64,000 nucleotides of DNA from Zhongshania marina (GTDB taxonomy: Bacteria > Pseudomonadota > Gammaproteobacteria > Pseudomonadales > Spongiibacteraceae): contig NZ_PQGG01000012.1 of NCBI RefSeq assembly GCF_002915595.1, positions 124,001 through 188,000 on the forward strand, given 5' to 3'. Position 1 is the stretch's first letter. Every line of letters starts with the position of its first letter. Of the stretch, positions 10,163 through 18,492 are shown one piece after another. Both the position numbers and the translations under genes were made by a program. A model generated the notes under the pieces. It had not been told where the DNA came from. It worked only from the letters and a program-made list of their open reading frames with translations, and made no database searches.

Positions 10163-10177
10163 GCTTTAGGCAGCCAA

Positions 10178-10230
10178 TCTACTATAACGCGCTAAGGCAT
10201 AGACAAAATCGCCAAAGCCGTTATAGTAGA
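10178..10230. repeat. 12-bp perfect inverted repeat downstream of valS
   Basis: TCTACTATAACG (10178-10189) is matched by CGTTATAGTAGA (10219-10230) around 29 bases. It lies in the 293-base gap between valS and the cold-shock gene. It has no T-tract, so it is not a standard terminator; it could stabilise the valS 3' end or be a protein site. The rest of the gap shows nothing I can name, apart from pyrimidine runs before the cold-shock gene. Confidence 0.6.
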
Positions 10231-10455
10231 GCCACGATAGGCCCGATATCCGCCGTAATGTAATGGTTGCACGCAGATACAATGCGCTGACTCTCTCAGC
10301 GCCCACGCTCAGCAGAAGCTACTGCCTTGGCGTCAATCCCTCCCCCATTTCACCATCAAAGGCGCGCATTATCGCCGCTGACCGCATCAAATTCAGTAAT
10401 ACGCTTTTTACCCCCTTTTTTACTAATCTGTTTGACAACTCAATGAGGACGAGCG

Positions 10456-10665
10456 ATGAGTGACCGAGTTTCCGGTACGGTTAAGTGGTTTAATAATGCC
10501 AAGGGCTTTGGGTTTATCACCCACAACGAAGGCAGTGATGTGTTTGTGCATTTTCGCTCCATTCGCGGCGAGGGATACCGCACGCTGGACGAAGGGCAAA
10601 CTGTCGAGTTCACCCTAGTAGATGGACCAAAGGGTTTGCAGGCCGAAGACGTAACAAAAGTCTAA
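10456..10665 (+). CDS. Cold-shock-domain protein (CspA family)
   Basis: A 69-residue single cold-shock domain. RNP1 is KGFGFIT (about residues 16-22) and RNP2 is VFVHF (about 30-34), with the aromatic surface W11, F12, F18, F20, F31 and F34 used to bind single-stranded RNA or DNA. Such proteins act as RNA chaperones; not all are cold-induced. A GAGGA ribosome site precedes the start. The region C-terminal to RNP2 ([16 protein letters not shown]) is nearly the same as in the membrane-anchored cold-shock protein at 13577-13969, so the two are probably duplicates of each other or recruited to the same locus. Confidence 0.95.
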   Translation: MSDRVSGTVKWFNNAKGFGFITHNEGSDVFVHFRSIRGEGYRTLDEGQTVEFTLVDGPKGLQAEDVTKV

Positions 10666-10693
10666 GCCTCTCACCGTAGCAATTGAGAGCTAG

Positions 10694-13312
10694 CTAGAGC
10701 TTCTCTAAGCTTAAGCGCTGCTGATACTCCACTGCCCTATGCAGAGCCGAGGGGAGCAGCGGGTTGCTATAGACTTTGCTCGAATCTAACGATGAGATAC
10801 GAACAGGCCGAGGGCTGACCGCAATCACCCGAACACCCTGTTTCTTACAGAAATTCAGCACCCCTCTGTCAGCCTCGCCCGCCGATATAAGCACGGTTTT
10901 CTCCGCATTATTTGCTGATAAGGCTGCAGATAAATCGCTCTCGCCTGTGACCCAATGTACGGTCTGACCATTCAGAGCCAAGGCCGCGTGTAGCGAGTCT
11001 TTTAACAAGCCCTCCGCTGCGCAGGCAAGCACCCTTACGCCTCCAGCGACACAGATACGCTTTGCGCTAGCGTCTATCGTAAATGGAATTGTGCAAACAA
11101 AACGACTACCTTGACGGTATTCGTCATCCAATGAAATCTCCCCCCCCATTAAGCCCAATAAGCGGGTAGTAATTGCCAGGCCTAAGCCCGTGCCGCCGAA
11201 GCGCCGTGCTCGACTATTTTCCTCGAGCATAAAGGGTTTAAATAACTGCTTGCGCATCTCCCCCGACACGCCGATGCCATTATCAATCACCTCAAATACA
11301 ATACGCTGACGCGGTTCCGACGCTTTGTTTTCCACGCCAACCCGCAACTGAACCACGCCGCCTCCGGTCACAGAATGGGTAAATTTCATAGCGTTATCTA
11401 ATAAATTAAACAACACTTTGCGTAAGCGTGCGGCATCAGCAAACACCCCAGCGGGCAAGTTGGGATCTATATGCAAAATAAATTGCAGTTTATTTTTTGC
11501 CGCACGCTCAGCAAATTCATCTGCAACGCCTTCAATAAATTCAGCAAGTTGAATGCTCTCAACTTGTAGCTCGAGGTCTGCGGCGTCTAATGCCGAGTAA
11601 TCCAAAATATTATCTAGCGTGCCCAGCAAACTCACCGATGAACGACGCACAGTGTCTACCATCATCCACTGCTCGCGGCTTAATTCGGTTTTACTGAGTA
11701 AATCAGTCATGCCAATTACACCGTTCATTGGCGTGCGAATTTCGTGCCCCATAACGGCCAAGAACGTCGCCTTGGCACGGTTCGCCCCTTCCGCTTGCAA
11801 AAGCGCAGTTTCAAGCTGCTGAGTACGCAATCGAACACGGTCCTCCAAATTTCTATTTAAGCGCCGCACTTCCCGCTCTGCCTCTTTAAAATGAGTGACG
11901 TCAGAATGCATACCCACAATGCGAACCACCTGCCCGCTAGAATCCCGCTGCGCACAAGCGCGGCATACCGCATCGCAAACACTGCCGTCGCGACGGCGTA
12001 AACGATGCTCGTCACGAAAAACGATGTCATCGCTTTTTATAAATTTTTGAATTGCTGCCTGAACCCGCTCACGGTCTTCCGGATAAATACTGTCGTCAAA
12101 CACCACTCGCCCGTCTAAAGGTTGGCCGCCCTGTATACCTATCATCTGCAGCCAAGCAGGGCTAAAGAATACCGAGTCGGTCGTCATATCCCAGTCCCAG
12201 AGGCCGTCACGCGAGGCCATCATGGCCATTTCAAAACGGCGCTGGGAATGTTGGTACTGCTGGAATAAATACCGACGCTCAGTAACGTCGTGTAAACACA
12301 CCACCAAAACCTCGCCATTCTGAGTAGCAAAATCGCCGAAATACAATTCAACGGGAACCTCTACCCCCTCGCCATTTATAACGAGTAATTCGCGGCCCTT
12401 AATCTGATGCTCGCCGCGCCCGCGATCAGAATCCAAATAGTTTTTACTAAACAACTGGTACTGCTGACGAAAGCGCTTTGGCAGCAGAGAAGACATTTCC
12501 ATTCCAGACAGCTGATCGTGGGAATACTGCAAAAACTCAGTAGCCGACTGACTGGCCGAAAAAATTCTCCCAGCACTGTCGGTTAACAAAACCAATCCGG
12601 GCAAGCTGTTTATTAGGCGATTAATATAATCCTGAGTATTGAGCTTGCTTTTGTGTTCCCGCGCTAATTTTCGCGACACATAGGCACCTGCCAACAGTGG
12701 TATCAAAAACGTTAGCGATATGATGAAGACAAACACCTGCTGACGACGTATGCCCACGCGCTGATCAAAGCTAGTATTGGCTATTCCCAATGCCAATTGA
12801 CGCTGATGCGCACTTAGCGTATTCAAGCCCTCAGTCAAGGCTTCACTGTCTTTCATAGGATTGAGCGGCACGGGAACCTCAACCAAATGCTCAATAGAAT
12901 TCGGCTGATAAGACAAATACACGCTTAGCAATCGCGTCAGATTTTGAACCGTCGTCTGTGGAAACAGCGCAGAAGCATCTCCATTTAATAGATCGCTCCC
13001 CGCTTTTAAGCGTGTGCGAATGACATCAATTTGAGGTAAATCGTTAATAAAGTAAGCGGACGCAAATTCGTGGAGAATAGCACCACGCGCTAGAGTAATA
13101 TCTAATTGCTGCAAAGCCGACTCCCGCGCATGAAACTGAGCGAGATCGAGCTCGGATAATGAGTTAACCGAATCAGTGCGATTAAGTAAGACTAGCTGAG
13201 ACAAAGCTAAAGTTAATACCAATGCGCAGAGCGCCGCCAACACTGTATTTAGCACGGCGCGGTGCTTGATAGCACTGTGCTTACTCTCTCTGGATTCTAT
13301 CCAGTCACGCAT
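10694..13312 (-). CDS. PAS-domain sensor histidine kinase with degenerate C-terminal receiver
   Basis: An 872-residue membrane kinase. Membrane helices at about 26-43 and 192-212 bracket a roughly 150-residue periplasmic helical domain. Two PAS domains follow (about 228-345 and 356-480), the second ending in a PAC-like segment, then HisKA with H523 in the HEIRTPMN box and a HATPase domain with N box NLLDNAMKF, G1 DNGIG and G2 GTGLGL. The last 130 residues look like a receiver fold, but the usual phospho-acceptor position reads LISAGEA with no Asp, so it is probably a pseudo-receiver. No response regulator is adjacent; the output partner is unknown. It lies between two cold-shock-domain genes. 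Confidence 0.9.
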   Translation of the reverse strand: MRDWIESRESKHSAIKHRAVLNTVLAALCALVLTLALSQLVLLNRTDSVNSLSELDLAQFHARESALQQLDITLARGAILHEFASAYFINDLPQIDVIRTRLKAGSDLLNGDASALFPQTTVQNLTRLLSVYLSYQPNSIEHLVEVPVPLNPMKDSEALTEGLNTLSAHQRQLALGIANTSFDQRVGIRRQQVFVFIISLTFLIPLLAGAYVSRKLAREHKSKLNTQDYINRLINSLPGLVLLTDSAGRIFSASQSATEFLQYSHDQLSGMEMSSLLPKRFRQQYQLFSKNYLDSDRGRGEHQIKGRELLVINGEGVEVPVELYFGDFATQNGEVLVVCLHDVTERRYLFQQYQHSQRRFEMAMMASRDGLWDWDMTTDSVFFSPAWLQMIGIQGGQPLDGRVVFDDSIYPEDRERVQAAIQKFIKSDDIVFRDEHRLRRRDGSVCDAVCRACAQRDSSGQVVRIVGMHSDVTHFKEAEREVRRLNRNLEDRVRLRTQQLETALLQAEGANRAKATFLAVMGHEIRTPMNGVIGMTDLLSKTELSREQWMMVDTVRRSSVSLLGTLDNILDYSALDAADLELQVESIQLAEFIEGVADEFAERAAKNKLQFILHIDPNLPAGVFADAARLRKVLFNLLDNAMKFTHSVTGGGVVQLRVGVENKASEPRQRIVFEVIDNGIGVSGEMRKQLFKPFMLEENSRARRFGGTGLGLAITTRLLGLMGGEISLDDEYRQGSRFVCTIPFTIDASAKRICVAGGVRVLACAAEGLLKDSLHAALALNGQTVHWVTGESDLSAALSANNAEKTVLISAGEADRGVLNFCKKQGVRVIAVSPRPVRISSLDSSKVYSNPLLPSALHRAVEYQQRLSLEKL

Positions 13313-13494
13313 TTAATTGCCCCATGCTAAGCTGGAGTGTGAACCGGACTGCCCCCACCTCCCTTACATCTACGCATAGTGCGGGCTATGGGGGTGGCGA
13401 ACTATTCGTAATTTCCCCTAACCGTCGTTATTATCGGCAAAAATTCGTCAACTAGGCCAGTAAACCCAGCTACCGCGACGTTAAGGTATACCAG

Positions 13495-13503
13495 TGCTAT
13501 AAT
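13495..13503 (+). promoter_or_regulatory. Extended -10 promoter for the membrane cold-shock gene
   Basis: TGCTATAAT is a perfect extended -10 element (TGnTATAAT); the -35 region 17 bases upstream is weak (GCGACG), as is common for extended -10 promoters. It predicts a start near 13510 and a leader of about 65 bases, which contains a small hairpin made of CGGAC and GTCCG. Confidence 0.6.
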
Positions 13504-13576
13504 TGCGCGCGGACAAAACAAGGCGTCCGTTAAATTTGAGCAATTTCTTTCTACTTTCAGCTATTTTTGGATTTTT

Positions 13577-13969
13577 ATGTTACTGATAATTAAAATTATA
13601 TTTTTGGCCATTCTAAGCTTTTTAAGCATTGCAGCACTCCAGTTCACGTGCGTAAACGCAAGCAGCCCACTCTCTGCGGCCATCATTACCATCGCAATAT
13701 TACTCGGCATGTTAATTTCACCCAGCCTTCCCGCACTGGCGGACAAGTTCAAAAGCCAGCGTGAACGCGGTACGGTAAAATGGTTTAACGTAAGTAAGGG
13801 ATACGGATTTATTACCCGTGATGCCGGTGGTGATGTTTTTGTGCATTTCCGCTCAATTCGCGGCCAAGGTCGGGGACGTCGCAGCCTAAACGAAGGTCAA
13901 GCCGTTGAGTTTGTTCTCACCGAAGGTGAAAAGGGACCACAGGCCGAAGAAGTCTCTATTATTAAGTAA
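13577..13969 (+). CDS. Membrane-anchored cold-shock-domain protein
   Basis: A 130-residue protein in which two hydrophobic helices (about residues 2-24 and 30-52) precede a complete cold-shock domain (about 62-130). RNP1 is KGYGFIT and RNP2 is VFVHF, and the conserved FRSIRG segment matches the soluble paralogue at 10456. The domain should be cytoplasmic with the hairpin of helices in the inner membrane. The role is unknown: tethering an RNA chaperone at the membrane is inference. Known related fusions have the reverse order (cold-shock domain then DUF1294 helices). An internal Met before the second helix's end could start a shorter form. The ribosome site is weak. Confidence 0.82.
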   Translation: MLLIIKIIFLAILSFLSIAALQFTCVNASSPLSAAIITIAILLGMLISPSLPALADKFKSQRERGTVKWFNVSKGYGFITRDAGGDVFVHFRSIRGQGRGRRSLNEGQAVEFVLTEGEKGPQAEEVSIIK

Positions 13970-13976
13970 GACCCAC

Positions 13977-14018
13977 CCTAAAAAGAGCTATGGCAATCAT
14001 GCTAGATCTGCCATAGCT
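13977..14018 (-). terminator. Intrinsic terminator of slyX
   Basis: Read on the minus strand, AGCTATGGCA (14018-14009) and TGCCATAGCT (13995-13986) form a perfect 10-bp stem around 13 bases, followed by CTCTTTTTA. It is 25 bases after the slyX stop codon. On the plus strand the hairpin lies just after the membrane cold-shock gene but lacks a T-tract. Confidence 0.75.
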
Positions 14019-14042
14019 AGCCCAACTCCAGTAGACGGGGCA

Positions 14043-14261
14043 TCAATAATGCGGCGGGCGCTCCATCTCGTGTACTTGACCATCCTCGGCGGAGGCGTTT
14101 TTCTGCTTCATTTGTTCGTGCAATAGTTCAAGCGTACGTCGTAGATTCCGTATTTCTAGGTCTTGCGCGACAACGCGTTCATTCAACGCATTGAGCATAT
14201 CTTCTTGAAACGCCAATTGAGTTTGCACTTCCACAAGCTGGCTAGACACATCAATGGCCAT
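14043..14261 (-). CDS. slyX: SlyX family protein
   Basis: A 72-residue coiled-coil protein, the same length as E. coli SlyX. Heptad-like hydrophobic spacing runs through about residues 8-50, and the C-terminus ends in the family-typical RPPHY. Its biochemical function is unknown. It is a single-gene unit with its own terminator, divergent from the yciH gene at 14348. Confidence 0.9.
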   Translation of the reverse strand: MAIDVSSQLVEVQTQLAFQEDMLNALNERVVAQDLEIRNLRRTLELLHEQMKQKNASAEDGQVHEMERPPHY

Positions 14262-14347
14262 TCTCGACTCCCATAAAACTGGATTGCTATTCGCCCATAA
14301 GCGGGGGAAGCCATTATAATCGCCATAGCATGAAATAGGAGAAAATC

Positions 14348-14695
14348 GTGTCCAGACTTGTTTACTCTAGCGACGTAGGTCGTCGCTGCCCAGATTGCGG
14401 CCAAGCTAGCGCCGACTGTGTTTGCAAAAAAGCAAATACTGCCGCACCCACCGGCGACGGTATTGTCCGTATTAGACGGGAAACCAAGGGTCGTAAAGGC
14501 AAAGGGGTTACTATTGTTAGCGGTGTACTCCTTGATGCCGACGAACTCAAAAACCTTGGCAAAGAACTGCGTCAGAAGCTCAGCACCGGCGGCGCCATAA
14601 AGGATCACGAAATGGAGTTTCAAGGTGACCATCGCCAGGCCCTTAAAACCCTATTGGAAAACAAAGGCTATACCGTCAAACTTGCCGGCGGCTAG
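14348..14695 (+). CDS. yciH: SUI1/eIF1-like translation factor YciH
   Basis: A 115-residue protein with a short N-terminal segment holding CPDCGQ and CVC (possible metal ligands, common in gammaproteobacterial YciH) and a SUI1 domain at about 38-112, including the basic ETKGRKGKGVT loop and STGGAIKD. It is the bacterial relative of eukaryotic initiation factor 1 and can influence start-codon fidelity on the 30S subunit in vitro. It starts with GTG; AGGAG lies six bases upstream. It is divergent from slyX. Confidence 0.92.
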   Translation: MSRLVYSSDVGRRCPDCGQASADCVCKKANTAAPTGDGIVRIRRETKGRKGKGVTIVSGVLLDADELKNLGKELRQKLSTGGAIKDHEMEFQGDHRQALKTLLENKGYTVKLAGG

Positions 14696-14789
14696 GCACT
14701 CGTTTTATAAGTACCGAGATAACTCCAGAGTGTAAGCTGGTATCCACGAACTTACACTTACACCAAACACATAATAAAAAGGACTCAAT

Positions 14790-15191
14790 ATGCATCCACC
14801 ACTACTTAGCGACGCCGTTGAAATAGGGGTCGTCACCACAAATATGAATGACATGCGCCAGTTTTACGGCGAAACCTTGGGACTTAAGTATGAATCAGAG
14901 CTAGCTTTTCCCGGTGGAATTATGCATCGCTACCACCTTGGCGCCGCCATTATTAAGCTCGTGTCCTACGATCAAGCCCCCGAACACGGGGTTATCCCCG
15001 GCGGCGCCTTCAGTGCTAAAGGCTACCGATACATATCAATGGGTGTAAGCGGATTATCGGCGTGGTTTAAAGACCTAAAAGCATGCGGTGTTGAGATTCC
15101 TGTAGAGGTCACACCATTCGCTGACGGCATTGGTTTTGGTTTTATAGCCGACCCTGACGGTAACTGGATAGAAGTGTTTGGCGTCTTATAA
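14790..15191 (+). CDS. VOC-superfamily (glyoxalase/dioxygenase-like) protein
   Basis: A 133-residue protein with the vicinal-oxygen-chelate fold: a first beta-alpha-beta unit with the MRQFYGETLGLKYESE motif (about 21-36) and a second with the FIADPDGNWIEVFG ending (about 117-130), where the conserved Glu near the C-terminus is a typical metal ligand. Members include glyoxalase I, fosfomycin resistance enzymes and methylmalonyl-CoA epimerase; substrate cannot be assigned. It is preceded by AAAGGA and appears to be monocistronic. Confidence 0.85.
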   Translation: MHPPLLSDAVEIGVVTTNMNDMRQFYGETLGLKYESELAFPGGIMHRYHLGAAIIKLVSYDQAPEHGVIPGGAFSAKGYRYISMGVSGLSAWFKDLKACGVEIPVEVTPFADGIGFGFIADPDGNWIEVFGVL

Positions 15192-15193
15192 GA

Positions 15194-16534
15194 CTAGACT
15201 TTAATATCCAATTTCCGCATTTTTTCAATCAAAGTCGTACGCCGCAGCCCTAAATGTGTTGCGGCTTTGCTTATAACCCCAGCGTGGGCCTCTAATGCCT
15301 CTGCAATCCACTGGCGCTCCAAGATTTGAAAATACGCTTTCATGTCGATACCGCTCACCGGCAAACTAGGCACGCCATCCGCCCTAACTGCAGTATCCAC
15401 TGCCGACTGAGACGCTGGCCTCCAGCTGTCTCCCCCGTGTCGGTAGTTCTCAGGCAAATCTGCAAAACCAACTACCGTATCGGGGTACATAATGACTAAG
15501 CGCTCCAGCAAATTCGCCAATTCGCGGATATTCCCCGACCAGGCATGTGCCGATAAAGACCGCAGTGCCGAGTCAGCCAAACGCAGGCGCCCCAAGCCCT
15601 CCGCTTCTAGCTGCTTTGACAAAACACGAATTAAATGGGGAATATCTTCACGTCGCTCAGCCAGCGCGGGTACATTTAAGGGAAACACATTGATCCGGTA
15701 ATACAGATCTTCACGAAACTGCCCGGCGCTAATCATGGCTTCTAAATTGCGGTGGGTGGCGGCAATAATTCTCACATCTGCAGTACGGGTTTTATCAGAT
15801 CCCACCCGCTCAAACTGGCGTTCCTGAATAACCCGCAAAATTTTTACCTGCATTTCCAGCGGCATATCGCCAATTTCATCAAGAAATAAGGTTCCACCCT
15901 CTGCCAGCTCAAAACGCCCTGCTCGGCTAGAAATAGCGCCGGTAAATGCGCCGCGCTCATGGCCAAACAATTCGCTTTCTAATAATTCTCGGGGAATAGC
16001 ACCGCAGTTAATTGGCACGAATGGCGCGTCGCGGCGAGATGATAAGTCGTGCAAAGAACGCGCAACCACCTCCTTTCCCGCACCCGATGGCCCGGTAATT
16101 AATACCGTCACCGCCTTATCGGCAACTTGCGCCGACAATCGCCGCAGCTCGGCAACCGCAGAGCTCACACCAACCAAAGGCTCATTAGCTAGCACCGCGC
16201 CACGCTCGCGGCCCAGCTGCAGGCGATACAGCACTTCGAGTACGTCTTGATAGTAAAAATCTGTTTTCAAAACCAAGCCATTCACTGGATTGGCCTGCGA
16301 CGTCGATGTATCCGACAAAGTCACCACTGGTGGAGTCGCAGCGCCCAGCCATTTTTTAAGTGCAGGGCTAAATTGGCCACTGCTAAATATTGCGTCGCAC
16401 TCCGCCGGCTTTAAATCCGTAAGATTGGTGTATACCCGACATTCCCCCAGCGAAAGCAGAACATGCTGCAAGCGCAAACTTTGCTCTACCGGGGCCGCTA
16501 TAAGAAATCGGGGAGATAATTTATGGTTATTCAC
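15194..16534 (-). CDS. Sigma-54-dependent transcriptional activator, FleQ-like
   Basis: A 446-residue enhancer-binding protein. Residues 1-115 form a divergent receiver-like N-terminal domain of the FleQ type, lacking an obvious phosphorylation site. An AAA+ domain (about 122-350) has Walker A GPSGAGKE at 148-155 and the sigma-54 contact loop GAFTGA at 195-200, and a Fis-type helix-turn-helix ends the protein (about 405-446). Pseudomonas FleQ controls flagellar and exopolysaccharide genes and binds cyclic-di-GMP. No flagellar or biofilm gene is visible nearby, so this may be a paralogue with another regulon. No sensor partner is adjacent. Confidence 0.9.
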   Translation of the reverse strand: MNNHKLSPRFLIAAPVEQSLRLQHVLLSLGECRVYTNLTDLKPAECDAIFSSGQFSPALKKWLGAATPPVVTLSDTSTSQANPVNGLVLKTDFYYQDVLEVLYRLQLGRERGAVLANEPLVGVSSAVAELRRLSAQVADKAVTVLITGPSGAGKEVVARSLHDLSSRRDAPFVPINCGAIPRELLESELFGHERGAFTGAISSRAGRFELAEGGTLFLDEIGDMPLEMQVKILRVIQERQFERVGSDKTRTADVRIIAATHRNLEAMISAGQFREDLYYRINVFPLNVPALAERREDIPHLIRVLSKQLEAEGLGRLRLADSALRSLSAHAWSGNIRELANLLERLVIMYPDTVVGFADLPENYRHGGDSWRPASQSAVDTAVRADGVPSLPVSGIDMKAYFQILERQWIAEALEAHAGVISKAATHLGLRRTTLIEKMRKLDIKV

Positions 16535-16744
16535 TATTCTTCATCACGCAGACTGTCATTTTATTGACTATAGCAACTATAAACCATTAAGCCTTAGTAA
16601 AACTTACTATCAAGTCAAAATTTTGACCACTCCGCCATATTGGATAGATTACTTCAGGCCCCAAACACACGCCTTAAACCTTGCGATGACGCGACCCATA
16701 CGGCACAATCTGCCACCTTTCACCTCCGCAGGAAGGCTTTTAGC

Positions 16745-17209
16745 ATGTCAGACGGCAATTACCCCGTTTACTATTTATCTTGGGATGAGCTGCACCGTGA
16801 CACCCGCGATCTAGCCCGCAAGCTCACCACCCAACCGTGGAAAGGCATTATCAGCATTGCCCGCGGTGGATTAGTTCCCGGCGCCATCCTAGCTAGAGAA
16901 TTAAATTTGCGAGTGGTGGATACCCTGTGTATCGCCAGCTACGACCACGACCAACAGGGCAAAATTAATATCCTCAAAACCGTCGAAGGTGACGGTGATG
17001 GCTACCTCCTTGTTGACGATTTAGTCGACACCGGCGGCACCGCAAAAATCGCCAAAGAACTACTCCCCAAAGCCTGCTTTGTCACCATTTACGCCAAGCC
17101 CAAAGCAATGGCGTTGGCAGAGCATTTCGTCAGAGAGTTTGCCCAAGACACTTGGATTCACTTCCCTTGGGATATTGAACCCACTTATAGCCAACCACTT
17201 GTACAATAA
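16745..17209 (+). CDS. gpt: Xanthine (guanine) phosphoribosyltransferase
   Basis: A 154-residue type I phosphoribosyltransferase (E. coli Gpt is 152). The PRPP-binding loop is LLVDDLVDTGGTA at about residues 83-95, and the N-terminal part has the IARGGLVPG motif that binds pyrophosphate. The C-terminal IHFPWDIE matches XGPRT enzymes, which salvage xanthine and guanine to XMP and GMP at the inner membrane face. The frame is open upstream, but the ATG at 16745 has AGGAAGG nearby and gives the family N-terminus. Confidence 0.93.
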   Translation: MSDGNYPVYYLSWDELHRDTRDLARKLTTQPWKGIISIARGGLVPGAILARELNLRVVDTLCIASYDHDQQGKINILKTVEGDGDGYLLVDDLVDTGGTAKIAKELLPKACFVTIYAKPKAMALAEHFVREFAQDTWIHFPWDIEPTYSQPLVQ

Positions 17210-17215
17210 GCCTTT

Positions 17216-17242
17216 TTGATTCGCGACGGCATTCACTATAAA
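17216..17242 (+). promoter_or_regulatory. Possible promoter of tRNA-Arg
   Basis: TTGATT (17216-17221) and TATAAA (17237-17242) with a 15-base spacer, about 42 bases before the tRNA. The short spacer makes this tentative. The leader contains an ATGCAG / CTGCAT hairpin (17258-17279). Confidence 0.4.
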
Positions 17243-17284
17243 ATCCGTCACGCTTTATGCAGGTCATTCTGATCTGCATCACAC

Positions 17285-17361
17285 GTCCCCGTGGCACAGC
17301 TGGATAGCGCGGCCCCCTCCTAAGGGGCAGGTCACAGGTTCGAATCCTGTCGGGGACACCA
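17285..17361 (+). tRNA. tRNA-Arg (anticodon CCT)
   Basis: A 77-base cloverleaf. The acceptor stem GTCCCCG pairs with CGGGGAC, followed by A and an encoded CCA. The anticodon stem GCCCC/GGGGC holds the loop CTCCTAA, so the anticodon is CCT, reading AGG codons. The T arm is ACAGG TTCGAAT CCTGT. A run of six T follows directly and may help termination. tRNA genes are frequent integration sites, but no integrase or displaced 3' copy is visible. Confidence 0.97.
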
Positions 17362-17438
17362 TTTTTTATATTTTTAGGCGCGCTACGCTAGCGATCTCCC
17401 TTACAATTACAATAACGGCACACTAGAGACTCCGCGGT

Positions 17439-18458
17439 ATGAGTAGTATTTCGTCAATGCGTAACATTTCAGTCGGAAACTATTTTATTCACGCGGTGCT
17501 GCGCAATGTTGAGGCCCACGGACTGGACAGAAATACCCTGCTGCAGGCAGCAGGAATTTCACCCGAGCTACTAAGCCAACACAACGCCCGTGTTTCTGCC
17601 GTGAATTTTGGTCGGCTGCAATCTATTGTAATGCGAGAAATGAAGGACGAATTTCTCGGCTATGGCCCCTCCCGCTATGTGATCGGCACATGGACAAATA
17701 TGTGTTATTCGGTCATCCACTGCACCACCCTTGGCCACGCAATGGCAAGGTATTGTCGTTTTTACCAAATGTTTGAGTGGGGCCTGCAGCCGCGATTTGA
17801 AATCAACGGCGACGAAGCAAAATTCGTTATTGAGCACGGCAATACTGACCACCCAATTGGTGAGTATGGCTTTGAGCTCATTATGTTTAATTTACATCGA
17901 TTTAGTAGCTGGATGGTCCGGCGCCATCTGCCGCTTATTGCCGTTAATTTGGAGTACCCTGCCCCCGCTCACGCCCAAGAATACCGCCATCTATTTCTAG
18001 GGCAGGCAGTGTTTTTTAACAAACCCAGAACTGAAATTATTTTTCATCGCAGCTTAACTGAGCTGCCTTTAGAGCAAACCGAACAATCGCTGCAGCGCTT
18101 TTTACAACACCCCGCCTTGGTGATGTTGATTCAGCAATACAAAGAGAAAAGCTGGACAGACCAAGTGCGTATGATCGTCAACAAGCACTTGATTGACACA
18201 CCTGGAATAAATGAAATTGCCGAGCTGCTGCACTTACATCCGCAAACATTGCGCCGGCGACTTGCGCAGGAAGGCACTACCTTTAACGAGGTAAAAACCC
18301 AGTGCCGCCACGACACCGCGCTATACCATCTTGGTCGCTCCAATCTCTCGATTGAAAGTATTTCGCAGCGCACGGGGTTTTCAGAATCTAGCGCATTTAC
18401 CCGCGCGTTTAAAAGCTGGACAGGGATGACGCCACAAGATTACCGCCGCCGTATGTGA
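17439..18458 (+). CDS. AraC-family transcriptional regulator (arabinose-binding-like N-terminus)
   Basis: A 339-residue regulator. The N-terminal ligand-sensing domain (about 25-215) resembles the Arabinose_bd type common beside fatty-acid and steroid catabolic genes; the C-terminal AraC domain (about 240-338) carries two helix-turn-helix units, with the signature ending in SSAFTRAFKSWTGMTPQDYR. It faces the thiolase-like gene tail to tail. The direct target is not evident; the acyl-CoA genes further right are candidates by general association only. Confidence 0.9.
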   Translation: MSSISSMRNISVGNYFIHAVLRNVEAHGLDRNTLLQAAGISPELLSQHNARVSAVNFGRLQSIVMREMKDEFLGYGPSRYVIGTWTNMCYSVIHCTTLGHAMARYCRFYQMFEWGLQPRFEINGDEAKFVIEHGNTDHPIGEYGFELIMFNLHRFSSWMVRRHLPLIAVNLEYPAPAHAQEYRHLFLGQAVFFNKPRTEIIFHRSLTELPLEQTEQSLQRFLQHPALVMLIQQYKEKSWTDQVRMIVNKHLIDTPGINEIAELLHLHPQTLRRRLAQEGTTFNEVKTQCRHDTALYHLGRSNLSIESISQRTGFSESSAFTRAFKSWTGMTPQDYRRRM

Positions 18459-18489
18459 CGCGCCTTATTCAAAATAAAGCGCGTCACAT
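18453..18489. terminator. Strong hairpin between converging AraC and thiolase-like genes
   Basis: ATGTGACGCGC (18453-18463) pairs with GCGCGTCACAT (18479-18489), perfect over 11 bp, with an inner TTATT/AATAA extension. It overlaps the AraC stop codon and lies just before the opposing gene's stop. No T-tract follows on either strand, so it may be a terminator or an RNA-end stabiliser. Confidence 0.6.
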
Positions 18490-18492
18490 GCA

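Noticed and set aside
10263-10463. 66-residue open frame upstream of the cold-shock gene
   Set aside because: Overlaps the cold-shock gene start, has no recognisable pattern and covers its leader and promoter region.
17285-17361. tRNA-Arg as an integration site
   Set aside because: No integrase, no repeated 3' end of the tRNA and no change in gene style nearby within the window.
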